Shown here in pieces: positions 33,081 to 40,607 of a DNA stretch of 64,000 nucleotides (the stretch's first letter is position 1; every line of letters starts with the position of its first letter). Source of the DNA: Lachnospiraceae bacterium UBA3638 (GTDB taxonomy: Bacteria; Bacillota; Clostridia; Lachnospirales; Lachnospiraceae); assembly GCA_002373595.1 (NCBI GenBank), contig DFKT01000026.1, forward strand, positions 15,414 to 79,413, read 5' to 3'. Both the position numbers and the translations under genes were made by a program. The notes below the pieces were generated by a model that worked only from the letters and a program-made list of their open reading frames with translations, did not search any database and was not told the origin of the DNA.

Positions 33081-34522
33081 TACTTCTTCACCCCGAAAGT
33101 CATCTTGTCCTCAGGCATGATAAGACCTACGCGGTCATTCATATTCCAGAGGTATTCATCGTCAACGATAAGATCGTGACCGTGATCAGTGCGCACGACA
33201 TAGCTGTAATGGTCACCCTTATATATAAGGTTGATTATCTGTCCGCTGGTAAGACCTGCCGACTCATCATCGCTGAGCTCGATATCAGCAGGCTCGATAG
33301 ATACCTGTACTTTGATCTTGGAGGTATCGATGGGCTCTCCCGATCCGTCAACCAGCACTTCATCCTTGATCCTGGCTCCGGGGATAACGCTTCCAAGGTC
33401 GCACTTTATCTCACGTCCGTTGTAATCAAGCGTGGAAGCATCCACTATATCCGCTTCAAATCTGGTCGTGTGATCCTCTGCTATCATTACATGGATACCG
33501 TCGGGCTCAATGCTCATTCCGATCGTATCTCCAACCTTCGGAGACTTGGTGGAACGGATGACCATCTCATATTTTCCGCTCTCAACGGTTATCTCGTAGT
33601 GCATACCCTTAAAGATGACTCCGGTAACTTTTCCCGAGATGGTTCCCTTGGAACTGTCTGCATCCCAGATGACATCCTCGGGTCTTATTACTATATCTAC
33701 CTGTGTTCCCTCCGGAACATCATCCACACATTCAAATTCTCCGCCCGCGAATCTCGCTTTGAGTTTGCCGGTCATGATTCCCTTGAAGATATTGCTCTCT
33801 CCGATGAAGTCAGCAACGAATGCGTTTGCAGGCTCATTGTAGATGTCCTCGGGAGTGCCTATCTGCTGGATCTGTCCGCGGCTCATGACCACGATCTTAT
33901 CGGACATGGTAAGAGCCTCTTCCTGATCATGAGTTACATATATAAAGGTAATACCCAAACGATCGTGCATAGCCTTAAGCTCGAGCTGCATCTCTTTTCT
34001 CATCTTAAGATCGAGCGCGCCCAGAGGCTCGTCCAAAAGGAGGATCTCGGGCTCATTTACAAGAGCTCTTGCGATCGCAATTCTCTGCTGCTGACCTCCG
34101 GAAAGAGTTGATACCTTTCTGTCCTCAAATCCTTCGAGGTCAACTATCTCGAGAACTCTCTTAACCTTGGCATCCATCTCGTCCTTGGGAAGCTTCTTAA
34201 GCTTAAGTCCGAAAGCGATATTGTCATATATATTCATATGAGGGAAAAGAGCATACCTCTGGAAGACGGTATTGACCGGTCTCTTATAAGGAGGGATCGC
34301 AGTAATATCCTTTCCTCCCAGCAGCATCTCTCCCGATGTAGGGACATCAAACCCTCCTATCATACGGAGCATCGTCGTTTTTCCGCATCCCGAGGGGCCC
34401 AGGAAAGTGACGAACTCTCCCCTCTTTATCTCAAGATTAAAGTCGCTTACCGCAACAAATCCGTTGTCGGAAAACGCCTTGGTCACATGTTTGATCTCAA
34501 TGATATTATCCGATGCTTTCAC
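33080..34522 (-). CDS. potA: Spermidine/putrescine ABC transporter ATPase with duplicated C-terminal domain
   Basis: 480 aa from a GTG at 34522 (VKASDNIIEIKHVTKAF), chosen because GGAGGT lies six bases before it; an upstream in-frame ATG lacks such a site. The ABC domain has Walker A GPSGCGKTT, signature LSGGQQQRIAIARAL, Walker B LLLDEPLGALD and the switch His in IYVTHDQEEA. The C-terminal part is longer than usual (PotA is ~350-380 aa). Two similar TOBE-like blocks are visible, GKVTGVIFKGMHYEITVESG and GQIINLIYKGDHYSYVVRTD, each followed by a G-D/N-x-I/V-G-L/M segment. First gene of the operon. Confidence 0.94.
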   Translation of the reverse strand: MKASDNIIEIKHVTKAFSDNGFVAVSDFNLEIKRGEFVTFLGPSGCGKTTMLRMIGGFDVPTSGEMLLGGKDITAIPPYKRPVNTVFQRYALFPHMNIYDNIAFGLKLKKLPKDEMDAKVKRVLEIVDLEGFEDRKVSTLSGGQQQRIAIARALVNEPEILLLDEPLGALDLKMRKEMQLELKAMHDRLGITFIYVTHDQEEALTMSDKIVVMSRGQIQQIGTPEDIYNEPANAFVADFIGESNIFKGIMTGKLKARFAGGEFECVDDVPEGTQVDIVIRPEDVIWDADSSKGTISGKVTGVIFKGMHYEITVESGKYEMVIRSTKSPKVGDTIGMSIEPDGIHVMIAEDHTTRFEADIVDASTLDYNGREIKCDLGSVIPGARIKDEVLVDGSGEPIDTSKIKVQVSIEPADIELSDDESAGLTSGQIINLIYKGDHYSYVVRTDHGHDLIVDDEYLWNMNDRVGLIMPEDKMTFGVKK

Positions 34523-34585
34523 CCATCTACCTCCGTGAAAAAACTCATCCAGCACCCTATCCCGGGCGCAAACATACTATGTTAC

Positions 34586-34613
34586 ATATTACAGTAATAT
34601 CTCAAAATTGCAA
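34586..34613 (-). promoter_or_regulatory. Candidate promoter of potABCD
   Basis: TTGCAA (34613-34608), 16-base spacer, TAATAT (34591-34586) on the minus strand, about 64 bases before the potA GTG. The -10 is weak. Confidence 0.45.
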
Positions 34614-34640
34614 CTGTTTTTTTATTTAATGTTCAGAGCA

Positions 34641-34672
34641 TAAAAAGTCGCCCCGCAGATGACTGCGGGGCG
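34641..34672 (-). terminator. Terminator after the sugar isomerase gene
   Basis: A 10-bp GC-rich stem (34649-34658 with 34663-34672, CGCCCCGCAG/CTGCGGGGCG) with a 4-base loop is followed on the minus strand by T residues at 34646-34642. Confidence 0.92.
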
Positions 34673-34711
34673 GCTGTAACATCGCTTTTCAGACTGTCTG
34701 TCCGGCCTGTA

Positions 34712-36196
34712 TTACTTCCAGGGATTCTCGGTAGGATAAGGAAGAGAAGCGGGCTGGTTGTAATTAAGATCCTCGATGGGTACTCCGATGTACTTGAATA
34801 CCTCGAAGAGCTGCTTTCCGAAGTGGCCGAATGCAACTGCACCGTGGTGAGGATAATTCTTCTCAAGAAGAACGTGACGATAGAAACGTCCCATCTCATG
34901 GATAGCGAATACTCCGATGCTTCCGAAGGACTGAGTAGCAACGGGAAGTACTTCGCCCTCTGCGATGTAAGCGCGAAGCTTGCAATCAGCGGTGGACTGC
35001 AGACGATAGAAGGTGATATCGCCGGGCATGATGTCTCCCTCGAGAGTTCCGTTGGTAACTTCGATAGGAAGTGCTCGTGCCATGATCTTCTGGTACTTCA
35101 TGCTGCAGGAGCTCATCTTCTTTGAGCAGGTATTTCCGCAGTGGAATCCCATGAAGGTATCGGTAAACTCATAAGGGAACTTGCCTTTGATGGACTGATC
35201 GAACATATCATGAGGAACGGAGTTGTTGATGTCGAGAAGCGTTACAGCGTCACGGCTTACAACAGTTCCGATGAACTCGGAGAGACATCCGTAAATATCA
35301 ACCTCACAGGAAACGGGGATGCCCATTCCGGTAAGACGGCTGTTTACATAGCAGGGAACGAATCCAAACTGGGTCTGGAATGCGGGCCAGCACTTACCTG
35401 CGATAGCTACAAACTTTCTGTATCCCTTGTGAGCCTCTACCCAGTCAAGGAGAGTGAGCTCATACTGAGCAAGCTTGGGAAGTACTTCGGGCTTCTTGTT
35501 TCCTACGCCGAGCTCTTCCTCCATCTCCTTTACCTTGGCAGGGATCCTCTCATCATTAGCATGCTTATTGAAGGACTCGAAAAGATCAAGTTCGGAGTTC
35601 TCTTCGATCTCCACTCCGATATTGTAAAGCTGCTGGATGGGAGCGTTACATGCAAGGAAATTAAGCGGTCTGGGACCGAAAGAAATGATCTTGAGATTGT
35701 TGAGTCCGTATACAGCGTTTGCGATAGGCACGAAATCGTGGATCATATCTGCGCATTCCTCGGCATTTCCTACGGGATACTCAGGGATCCAAGCCTTAAC
35801 GCTGCGAAGCTTCAAATTGTAGCTGGCATTGAGCATACCACAGTATGCGTCTCCGCGGCCATCCTGAAGGTCATTCTGGCTCTCCTCAGCTGCTGCGCAG
35901 AACATCTTGGGGCCTTCGAAATGCTTTGCAAGAAGGGTCTCGGAGATCTCGGGACCGAAGTTTCCGAGATATACGCAAAGAGCTTCACATCCTGCCTTCT
36001 TTACGTCCTCGAGAGCCTGTACCATGTGGATCTCGCTCTCTACTATACAGATAGGGCACTCGTAAATGTCATCAGCACCGTACTTCTTGGTATAAGCCTC
36101 TACAAGAGCCTTGCGACGGTTAACGGAGAGGGACTCCGGGAAACAGTCACGGCTTACGGCTACGATACCGATCTTAACCTTGGGTAAATTAACCAT
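34712..36196 (-). CDS. L-fucose/L-arabinose isomerase family ketol isomerase
   Basis: 494 aa. The fold and metal-site layout of fucose-type isomerases is visible. The likely metal/catalytic residues are Glu298 in IPVSCEVDIYG, Asp322 in VTLLDINNS, and a late His pair 450-451 in NYPHHGAVAFGHFG. The N-terminal domain has VYLGNFGPEISETLL. The family interconverts aldoses and ketoses in the cytosol with Mn2+. It has its own promoter, operator-like sites and terminator, separate from the adjacent xylan operon. With xylulokinase nearby and no xylA in the window, L-arabinose or D-xylose are possible substrates; specificity cannot be read from sequence. A strong AGGAGG site supports the start. Confidence 0.82.
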   Translation of the reverse strand: MVNLPKVKIGIVAVSRDCFPESLSVNRRKALVEAYTKKYGADDIYECPICIVESEIHMVQALEDVKKAGCEALCVYLGNFGPEISETLLAKHFEGPKMFCAAAEESQNDLQDGRGDAYCGMLNASYNLKLRSVKAWIPEYPVGNAEECADMIHDFVPIANAVYGLNNLKIISFGPRPLNFLACNAPIQQLYNIGVEIEENSELDLFESFNKHANDERIPAKVKEMEEELGVGNKKPEVLPKLAQYELTLLDWVEAHKGYRKFVAIAGKCWPAFQTQFGFVPCYVNSRLTGMGIPVSCEVDIYGCLSEFIGTVVSRDAVTLLDINNSVPHDMFDQSIKGKFPYEFTDTFMGFHCGNTCSKKMSSCSMKYQKIMARALPIEVTNGTLEGDIMPGDITFYRLQSTADCKLRAYIAEGEVLPVATQSFGSIGVFAIHEMGRFYRHVLLEKNYPHHGAVAFGHFGKQLFEVFKYIGVPIEDLNYNQPASLPYPTENPWK

Positions 36197-36227
36197 TTTT
36201 GTATCCTCCTAAATTTCGTTTTCCCCT

Positions 36228-36243
36228 GTGGTCATACGACCAC
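36228..36243. promoter_or_regulatory. Palindromic operator candidate in isomerase leader
   Basis: GTGGTC-ATAC-GACCAC, a perfect 6-4-6 palindrome. It starts roughly 10 bases downstream of the -10 box, a usual place for a repressor. The half-site resembles FadR/GntR-type operators; assignment is tentative. Confidence 0.55.
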
Positions 36244-36253
36244 CGATGTATTG

Positions 36254-36262
36254 ATTTTATCA
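36254..36262 (-). promoter_or_regulatory. Extended -10 promoter of the isomerase gene
   Basis: TGATAAAAT on the minus strand (extended -10, core 36259-36254) with no good -35. A weak -35 fits a promoter needing an activator, and direct repeats lie just upstream. Confidence 0.55.
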
Positions 36263-36285
36263 CAAACGCCGAACTCTTAAAACCT

Positions 36286-36319
36286 AAAAATTGACATAAA
36301 ATACCGAAAAATTGACATA
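36286..36319 (-). promoter_or_regulatory. Two direct repeats, 21 bp apart, upstream of isomerase promoter
   Basis: TATGTCAATTTTT occurs twice on the minus strand (36319-36307 and 36298-36286), exactly 21 bases apart, ending just before the expected -35. Same-face direct repeats with this spacing are how AraC/XylS-type activators bind. No such regulator is in the window. Confidence 0.55.
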
Positions 36320-36336
36320 TCCGAAATGCGATTTGT

Positions 36337-37080
36337 TCAATATGGGCTGTTCATATTGTGGGCCGCAGCGACAGCCTGTTCAAGCGTCATATCATAGAAC
36401 AGACCCGCTCCGAATATCCTGCCGGATTTTCCGTCATCCACAAATGCTCCGACCACTACACCGGGGATCGCGGATTCGGGAGCATTGGGAGCATTTGGCC
36501 CGCCGAGGTCCGTCCTGCACCAGCCGGGATCGGTAAGGTTTATCATCACATCCGTTCCCTGGAGTTTCGATCCTATATCAATAGTCACCTTATTAAGCGC
36601 CGCCTTAGCCGCCGAATACCCTGCCTGTTCGGGTTCGAGAGCTATACCGCTTGTTGTATTTACTATTCTGCCAAATCCGGCCTCGGTCATCTTGGGAATG
36701 AAATGATAGCAGATCATCATCGGCGCCACAGTGTTGATAAGAAAACTGTCCGTATAATCCTCGGCCGGTGTGCTCAGCCACTCGGTCCTGTAGGCTATCT
36801 GCATACCCGCATTGTTCATAACGATATCGATCCTGTGACCAAGCCCGTCTACCTCTTCAAGCATTTTCTTTACGCTCTCCAAGTCAGACAATTCCGCTTC
36901 CACTGCGGTGCACTGCGCACCGAGTTCTTCTACCTCTGCCTTTACTTTATCAGCATGTTCTTTCTTTCTGCTCTGAACTATGATGTTGCATCCTCTTTCT
37001 GCGAGGAAAAGAGAAACAAGTCTTCCTATACCTCTTGCTCCTCCGGTGACAAGTGCCCACCTCCCTTTTACATCTACCAT
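36337..37080 (-). CDS. Short-chain dehydrogenase/reductase
   Basis: 247 aa from the ATG at 37080, preceded by GCAGGAGG; a longer reading upstream runs through a terminator and is rejected. The cofactor loop TGGARGIG lies near residue 12. NNAGMQ follows, then the catalytic Ser (VNTTSGIAL) with Tyr-x3-Lys in AGYSAAKAALN. It is a classical SDR, NAD(P)H-dependent. The C-terminal VVGAFVDDGKSGRIFGAGLFYDM is SDR-typical. The gene sits between the xylan operon terminator and the isomerase gene. A sugar or sugar-alcohol substrate is plausible, but none can be assigned. Confidence 0.85.
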   Translation of the reverse strand: MVDVKGRWALVTGGARGIGRLVSLFLAERGCNIIVQSRKKEHADKVKAEVEELGAQCTAVEAELSDLESVKKMLEEVDGLGHRIDIVMNNAGMQIAYRTEWLSTPAEDYTDSFLINTVAPMMICYHFIPKMTEAGFGRIVNTTSGIALEPEQAGYSAAKAALNKVTIDIGSKLQGTDVMINLTDPGWCRTDLGGPNAPNAPESAIPGVVVGAFVDDGKSGRIFGAGLFYDMTLEQAVAAAHNMNSPY

Positions 37081-37117
37081 AAATACCTCCTGCACTTTAT
37101 GTGCGTGATAAACACAA

Positions 37118-37152
37118 GCTAAAAAAGGGAGCGATCCGTCGCGCCCTTTTTC
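37118..37152. terminator. Terminator at the end of the xylan operon
   Basis: Minus-strand stem built from AAAAAGGG, GCGA/TCGC and CCCTTTTT (37122-37151, loop 37135-37138), with A and T runs on the two sides so it can work in both directions. Confidence 0.85.
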
Positions 37153-37156
37153 AAGC

Positions 37157-39082
37157 CTACTGTTTCCTAATGTCCGTTTCCGGATGTTCCTCTTTATATT
37201 TTCTTTTGTTTGCGTACATTCGTTCATCCGCGAGATCCATATATTTCTGAAATTCCTTCCCGACAGATCCGACTTCGCATATTCCCACGCTCGCATGCAT
37301 GGTGTACGGTTTGCCCGATTCTCTGTTTATCCTGTCTAATCCCACTTCAAAATCACTTACGAATCTGGCAAGTCTTCCCCTGTCCTTATACAAAAGTATG
37401 ACAGCAAATTCATCTCCGCCTATTCTCGCGCCGCAGTCATCCTTATCGAGACATCCGGCTATTACATCGGCGATCTTGCGAAGTGCCTGATCACCCTCTG
37501 AATGGCCGAAAGTGTCATTGGTGTACTTAAGACCGTCCATATCGATACTGGCCAGAGCCATCTTCAGTTTTCTTCTCTTGACCCTGTCTACCGCAGTCTG
37601 TATATTCTGTTCATATCCGCGGCGGTTTCTGAGTCCGGTGAGTTCGTCGGTAAGGTATGCTCTCCTTATCTCATCCATATTCATATACTCACTGCGGATA
37701 TTGAAGCTGTCTATCGCATCACCGAAAGTCTGCGTATATGACTGCGTATACTTGTTCGGCCAAAACCCCTTATCATACTGCATCACGAGATAACCGTATG
37801 CATGATTGAGTGAATGTATCGGATAGACAAAATATAACCCCGGCTTTTCGGATTCAAAATACTTATCCGGCAAGAGTTTGGATCTGTCGAATTTGATCCC
37901 CGGAGAATCGTAATTCTTATCCTCATCAAGATAGAACACTCTCTCCAGCAGCATCTTGTCGGTATAGCTTGATACTTTCTCAACGGGCCTGTTCTGCTTT
38001 CCGATATAATCGGTACACATGCATATATATCCGACCTTGGCCCTGTTGTATTTAAAATATCCGTCTGCAACGGAAAAAATCCCGTCCAGATCAAATGAAA
38101 TATGATATCCGTTATCGAGAAGGACGCACATATCCATACCGTAATTGTGGTATTGGATATATCTCAGTTTCCTCTGCAGATCGCCCTGGCCGTCAAAATG
38201 CCCGCAACCGCAGCTGTCTCTCAGCATCAGATTAAAACCTTTTTCGATACATATGACTCTTTCCGCAGACTCGCCCCTTCTTTCGCGAACGATCGTGTCA
38301 ACAGCGATCTCCGCTATATCTCTCTTGGGCACTTCCACAGTCGTAAGAGCAGGTGACATGAGTTTACTGTCCTCTATGTTGTCATACCCGGACACGCAAA
38401 CGTCCCCCGGTACATTCACGCCTCTTCTTATCAGTTCTTGTACGATACCGATGGCCATATAATCATTGGCACATACGATAGCTTCCGGATATCCTTCTCC
38501 GTCACTTATAAATGTATCGAGAGCTTCTCCTGCTTTATTGTACCAGTAGTCTCCCCAGTAAATATAATTGTCCTTAACCTCAAGACCCGCCTCCTGCATC
38601 GCTTCCAGGTAACCTTTGCATCTGTCATGAGCATCTTCAAGGTCACTTCTTCCTGCCATATGGCAGATTCTCTTAAAGCCGTGATTTTTGATGAAATGCT
38701 CCGTAACGGTCTTCATGGCCTTAACATCGGAAGCGATAACCGAATTGAATCTGTCCTTGATCGTCTTTAGATATACGATGGGAATATCATCTGCACACTC
38801 ACGCAGATGAAGATATAGATCGGTGCTCATGCCCGAGATATTGAGCATGCTCTCCTCTACGATGATACCTTCAAGAGAATCCATCACAGGTATCCTTATA
38901 ACTGACTTTTCCCCATCGGAGTATAGTCTGAGATTTTTATCATAGCTTCCGTAGTTGGCGAAAACTATCGTATCCATATTTTCGCGCGCCGCGGCATCCG
39001 CTATGAACGGTATCAGTTCCATAGCGTATTCGCAGTCTGCTTCTCCGATTATTACTCCGATGCGTTTTCTCAATCTGTTCAC
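37157..39082 (-). CDS. Sugar-binding (LacI-core) sensor fused to GGDEF diguanylate cyclase
   Basis: 641 aa with a GTG start that overlaps the xylB stop. Residues ~5-295 form a periplasmic-binding-protein-like LacI/PurR core (KRIGVIIGEADCEYAM, AIVCANDYMAIGIVQELIRRG, VSGYDN) but without the helix-turn-helix. A middle domain (~300-470) has no clear name. The GGDEF domain starts at DELTGLRNRRGYEQN and has an intact active site IGGDEF (residues 555-559). No signal peptide or membrane helix, so it senses a cytosolic ligand. Placement behind xylB suggests a xylan-derived sugar controls c-di-GMP output. The architecture is known in Bacillota as substrate-binding plus GGDEF proteins; its ligand here is inferred. 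Confidence 0.88.
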   Translation of the reverse strand: MNRLRKRIGVIIGEADCEYAMELIPFIADAAARENMDTIVFANYGSYDKNLRLYSDGEKSVIRIPVMDSLEGIIVEESMLNISGMSTDLYLHLRECADDIPIVYLKTIKDRFNSVIASDVKAMKTVTEHFIKNHGFKRICHMAGRSDLEDAHDRCKGYLEAMQEAGLEVKDNYIYWGDYWYNKAGEALDTFISDGEGYPEAIVCANDYMAIGIVQELIRRGVNVPGDVCVSGYDNIEDSKLMSPALTTVEVPKRDIAEIAVDTIVRERRGESAERVICIEKGFNLMLRDSCGCGHFDGQGDLQRKLRYIQYHNYGMDMCVLLDNGYHISFDLDGIFSVADGYFKYNRAKVGYICMCTDYIGKQNRPVEKVSSYTDKMLLERVFYLDEDKNYDSPGIKFDRSKLLPDKYFESEKPGLYFVYPIHSLNHAYGYLVMQYDKGFWPNKYTQSYTQTFGDAIDSFNIRSEYMNMDEIRRAYLTDELTGLRNRRGYEQNIQTAVDRVKRRKLKMALASIDMDGLKYTNDTFGHSEGDQALRKIADVIAGCLDKDDCGARIGGDEFAVILLYKDRGRLARFVSDFEVGLDRINRESGKPYTMHASVGICEVGSVGKEFQKYMDLADERMYANKRKYKEEHPETDIRKQ

Positions 39083-40560
39083 TTTCCGACAATCTTGTCA
39101 TAAAGAGGTTTGCAAGCAGGGTAAAGCTCCTTGAATACCCTGTACTTCTCCTCGTACTTAGCAACGAGCTCGGGGTCGGGCTCTACGGTCTTTTTAACCT
39201 TAACGATCTTGGATGCGATCTCCTCAACCGATGCATACTCTCCGCATGCAACCGCAGCAAGCATTGCTCCTCCGAGCGACGGCCCTTCCTCCACTTCGAG
39301 GATATCTACTTTCATATTCATCACATTGGCGATTATCTTCTGCCAGAGAGGGCTCTTTGCTCCGCCTCCGCAGATCTTGGTCCTCTCGGGTGCAACGCCG
39401 AGACTTCTTGCAACCTCTATGGAGTCTCTGAGACCGAAAGCAACACCCTCGAGAACAGCCTGTGTCATATCGGCACGGGTATTGTCCATAGTCATGCCGA
39501 TAAAGGTTCCTCTTGCATTAGGGTTATTGTGAGGCGATCTCTCTCCCATGAGATAAGGAAGGAAGAATACGTGATTCTCTCCGAGCTTATCTTCGGTGAT
39601 GGGCTCCTGTTCCTTTGCATAGTCCTTGGTTCCTATTATTTCATCCATCCACCACTTATTGCAGGATGCAGCGCTGAGCATGCATCCCATGAGATGATAT
39701 GTGCCATCAGCATGATCAAATGAATGAAGTGCATTGAATTTGTCGACTCCGAATGACTTCGAAGAGATAAATACGGTACCGCTGGTTCCGAGTGAGATAT
39801 TACATGCGCCGTCGCCTACAGTTCCGGTTCCGACTGCTGCCGCAGCATTGTCTCCTGCACCTGCTGCAACGATCGTACTCTCGGGTATGCCGAGTTTGGA
39901 TGCGATCTCGGGCTTAACGGTTCCTACCTTCTCATAACTCTCATATACCTTGGCAAGCTGCGATGTCGTGATACCGCAGATCTCACACATCTCCTCAGAC
40001 CACTTTCTGTTCTTTACATCGAAAAGGAGCATACCGGATGCGTCGGATACATCGGTACAGAAGCTTCCGCTGAGCTTATATGCGAGATAATCCTTGGGAA
40101 GCATGATCTTGGCGATCTTAGCAAAGTTATCGGGTTCGTTTTTCTTGACCCATAGGATCTTGGGTGCGGTAAATCCGGGGAATGCGATATTGGCGGTAAG
40201 CTGAGAGAGTTTCTCCTTACCTATCACATTATTGAGATAATCGGTCTCTTCTCCCGTACGTCCGTCATTCCAAAGGATCGCAGGACGGATCACATTGTCA
40301 TTAGCATCGAGCATTACAAGTCCGTGCATCTGTCCGCCGAAACTGATTCCGGCAACCTTTGACTTATCCTGTCCCTCGAGCAGTTCTCCTATTCCTTCGA
40401 TCGACTTCTCGTACCAGTCCTCGGGCTTCTGCTCGGACCATCCGGGATTCGGGAAAAAGAGCGGATACTCTTTGCTGACGATCTTAAGGATCTTTCCTTC
40501 CGAATCCATAAGAAGAAGTTTTACTGCGCTGGTACCGAGATCGATTCCGATGTACAACAT
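39079..40560 (-). CDS. xylB: Xylulokinase
   Basis: 493 aa from the ATG at 40560, preceded by CAGGAGGGC; an upstream in-frame ATG is too far out. FGGY kinase motifs: YIGIDLGTSAVKLLLMD, ISFGGQMHGLVMLD, ILWNDGRT, LMGERSPHNNPNARG, and VLEGVAFGLRDSIEVARSLG with KICGGGAKSPLWQKI. It phosphorylates D-xylulose for entry to the pentose phosphate pathway. It is downstream of the GH3 gene by 47 bases and overlaps the sensor-GGDEF gene by 4. A D-xylose isomerase is absent nearby unless the fucose-type isomerase fills that role. Confidence 0.95.
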   Translation of the reverse strand: MLYIGIDLGTSAVKLLLMDSEGKILKIVSKEYPLFFPNPGWSEQKPEDWYEKSIEGIGELLEGQDKSKVAGISFGGQMHGLVMLDANDNVIRPAILWNDGRTGEETDYLNNVIGKEKLSQLTANIAFPGFTAPKILWVKKNEPDNFAKIAKIMLPKDYLAYKLSGSFCTDVSDASGMLLFDVKNRKWSEEMCEICGITTSQLAKVYESYEKVGTVKPEIASKLGIPESTIVAAGAGDNAAAAVGTGTVGDGACNISLGTSGTVFISSKSFGVDKFNALHSFDHADGTYHLMGCMLSAASCNKWWMDEIIGTKDYAKEQEPITEDKLGENHVFFLPYLMGERSPHNNPNARGTFIGMTMDNTRADMTQAVLEGVAFGLRDSIEVARSLGVAPERTKICGGGAKSPLWQKIIANVMNMKVDILEVEEGPSLGGAMLAAVACGEYASVEEIASKIVKVKKTVEPDPELVAKYEEKYRVFKELYPACKPLYDKIVGK

Positions 40561-40607
40561 TTCTTTGCCCTCCTGTATTTGAAAAAAATGCATTGATTAC
40601 TCCGGTC

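Noticed and set aside
35141-36187. A 348-codon open frame opposite the isomerase gene
   Set aside because: Shadow of a conserved enzyme with clear promoter and terminator on the minus strand.
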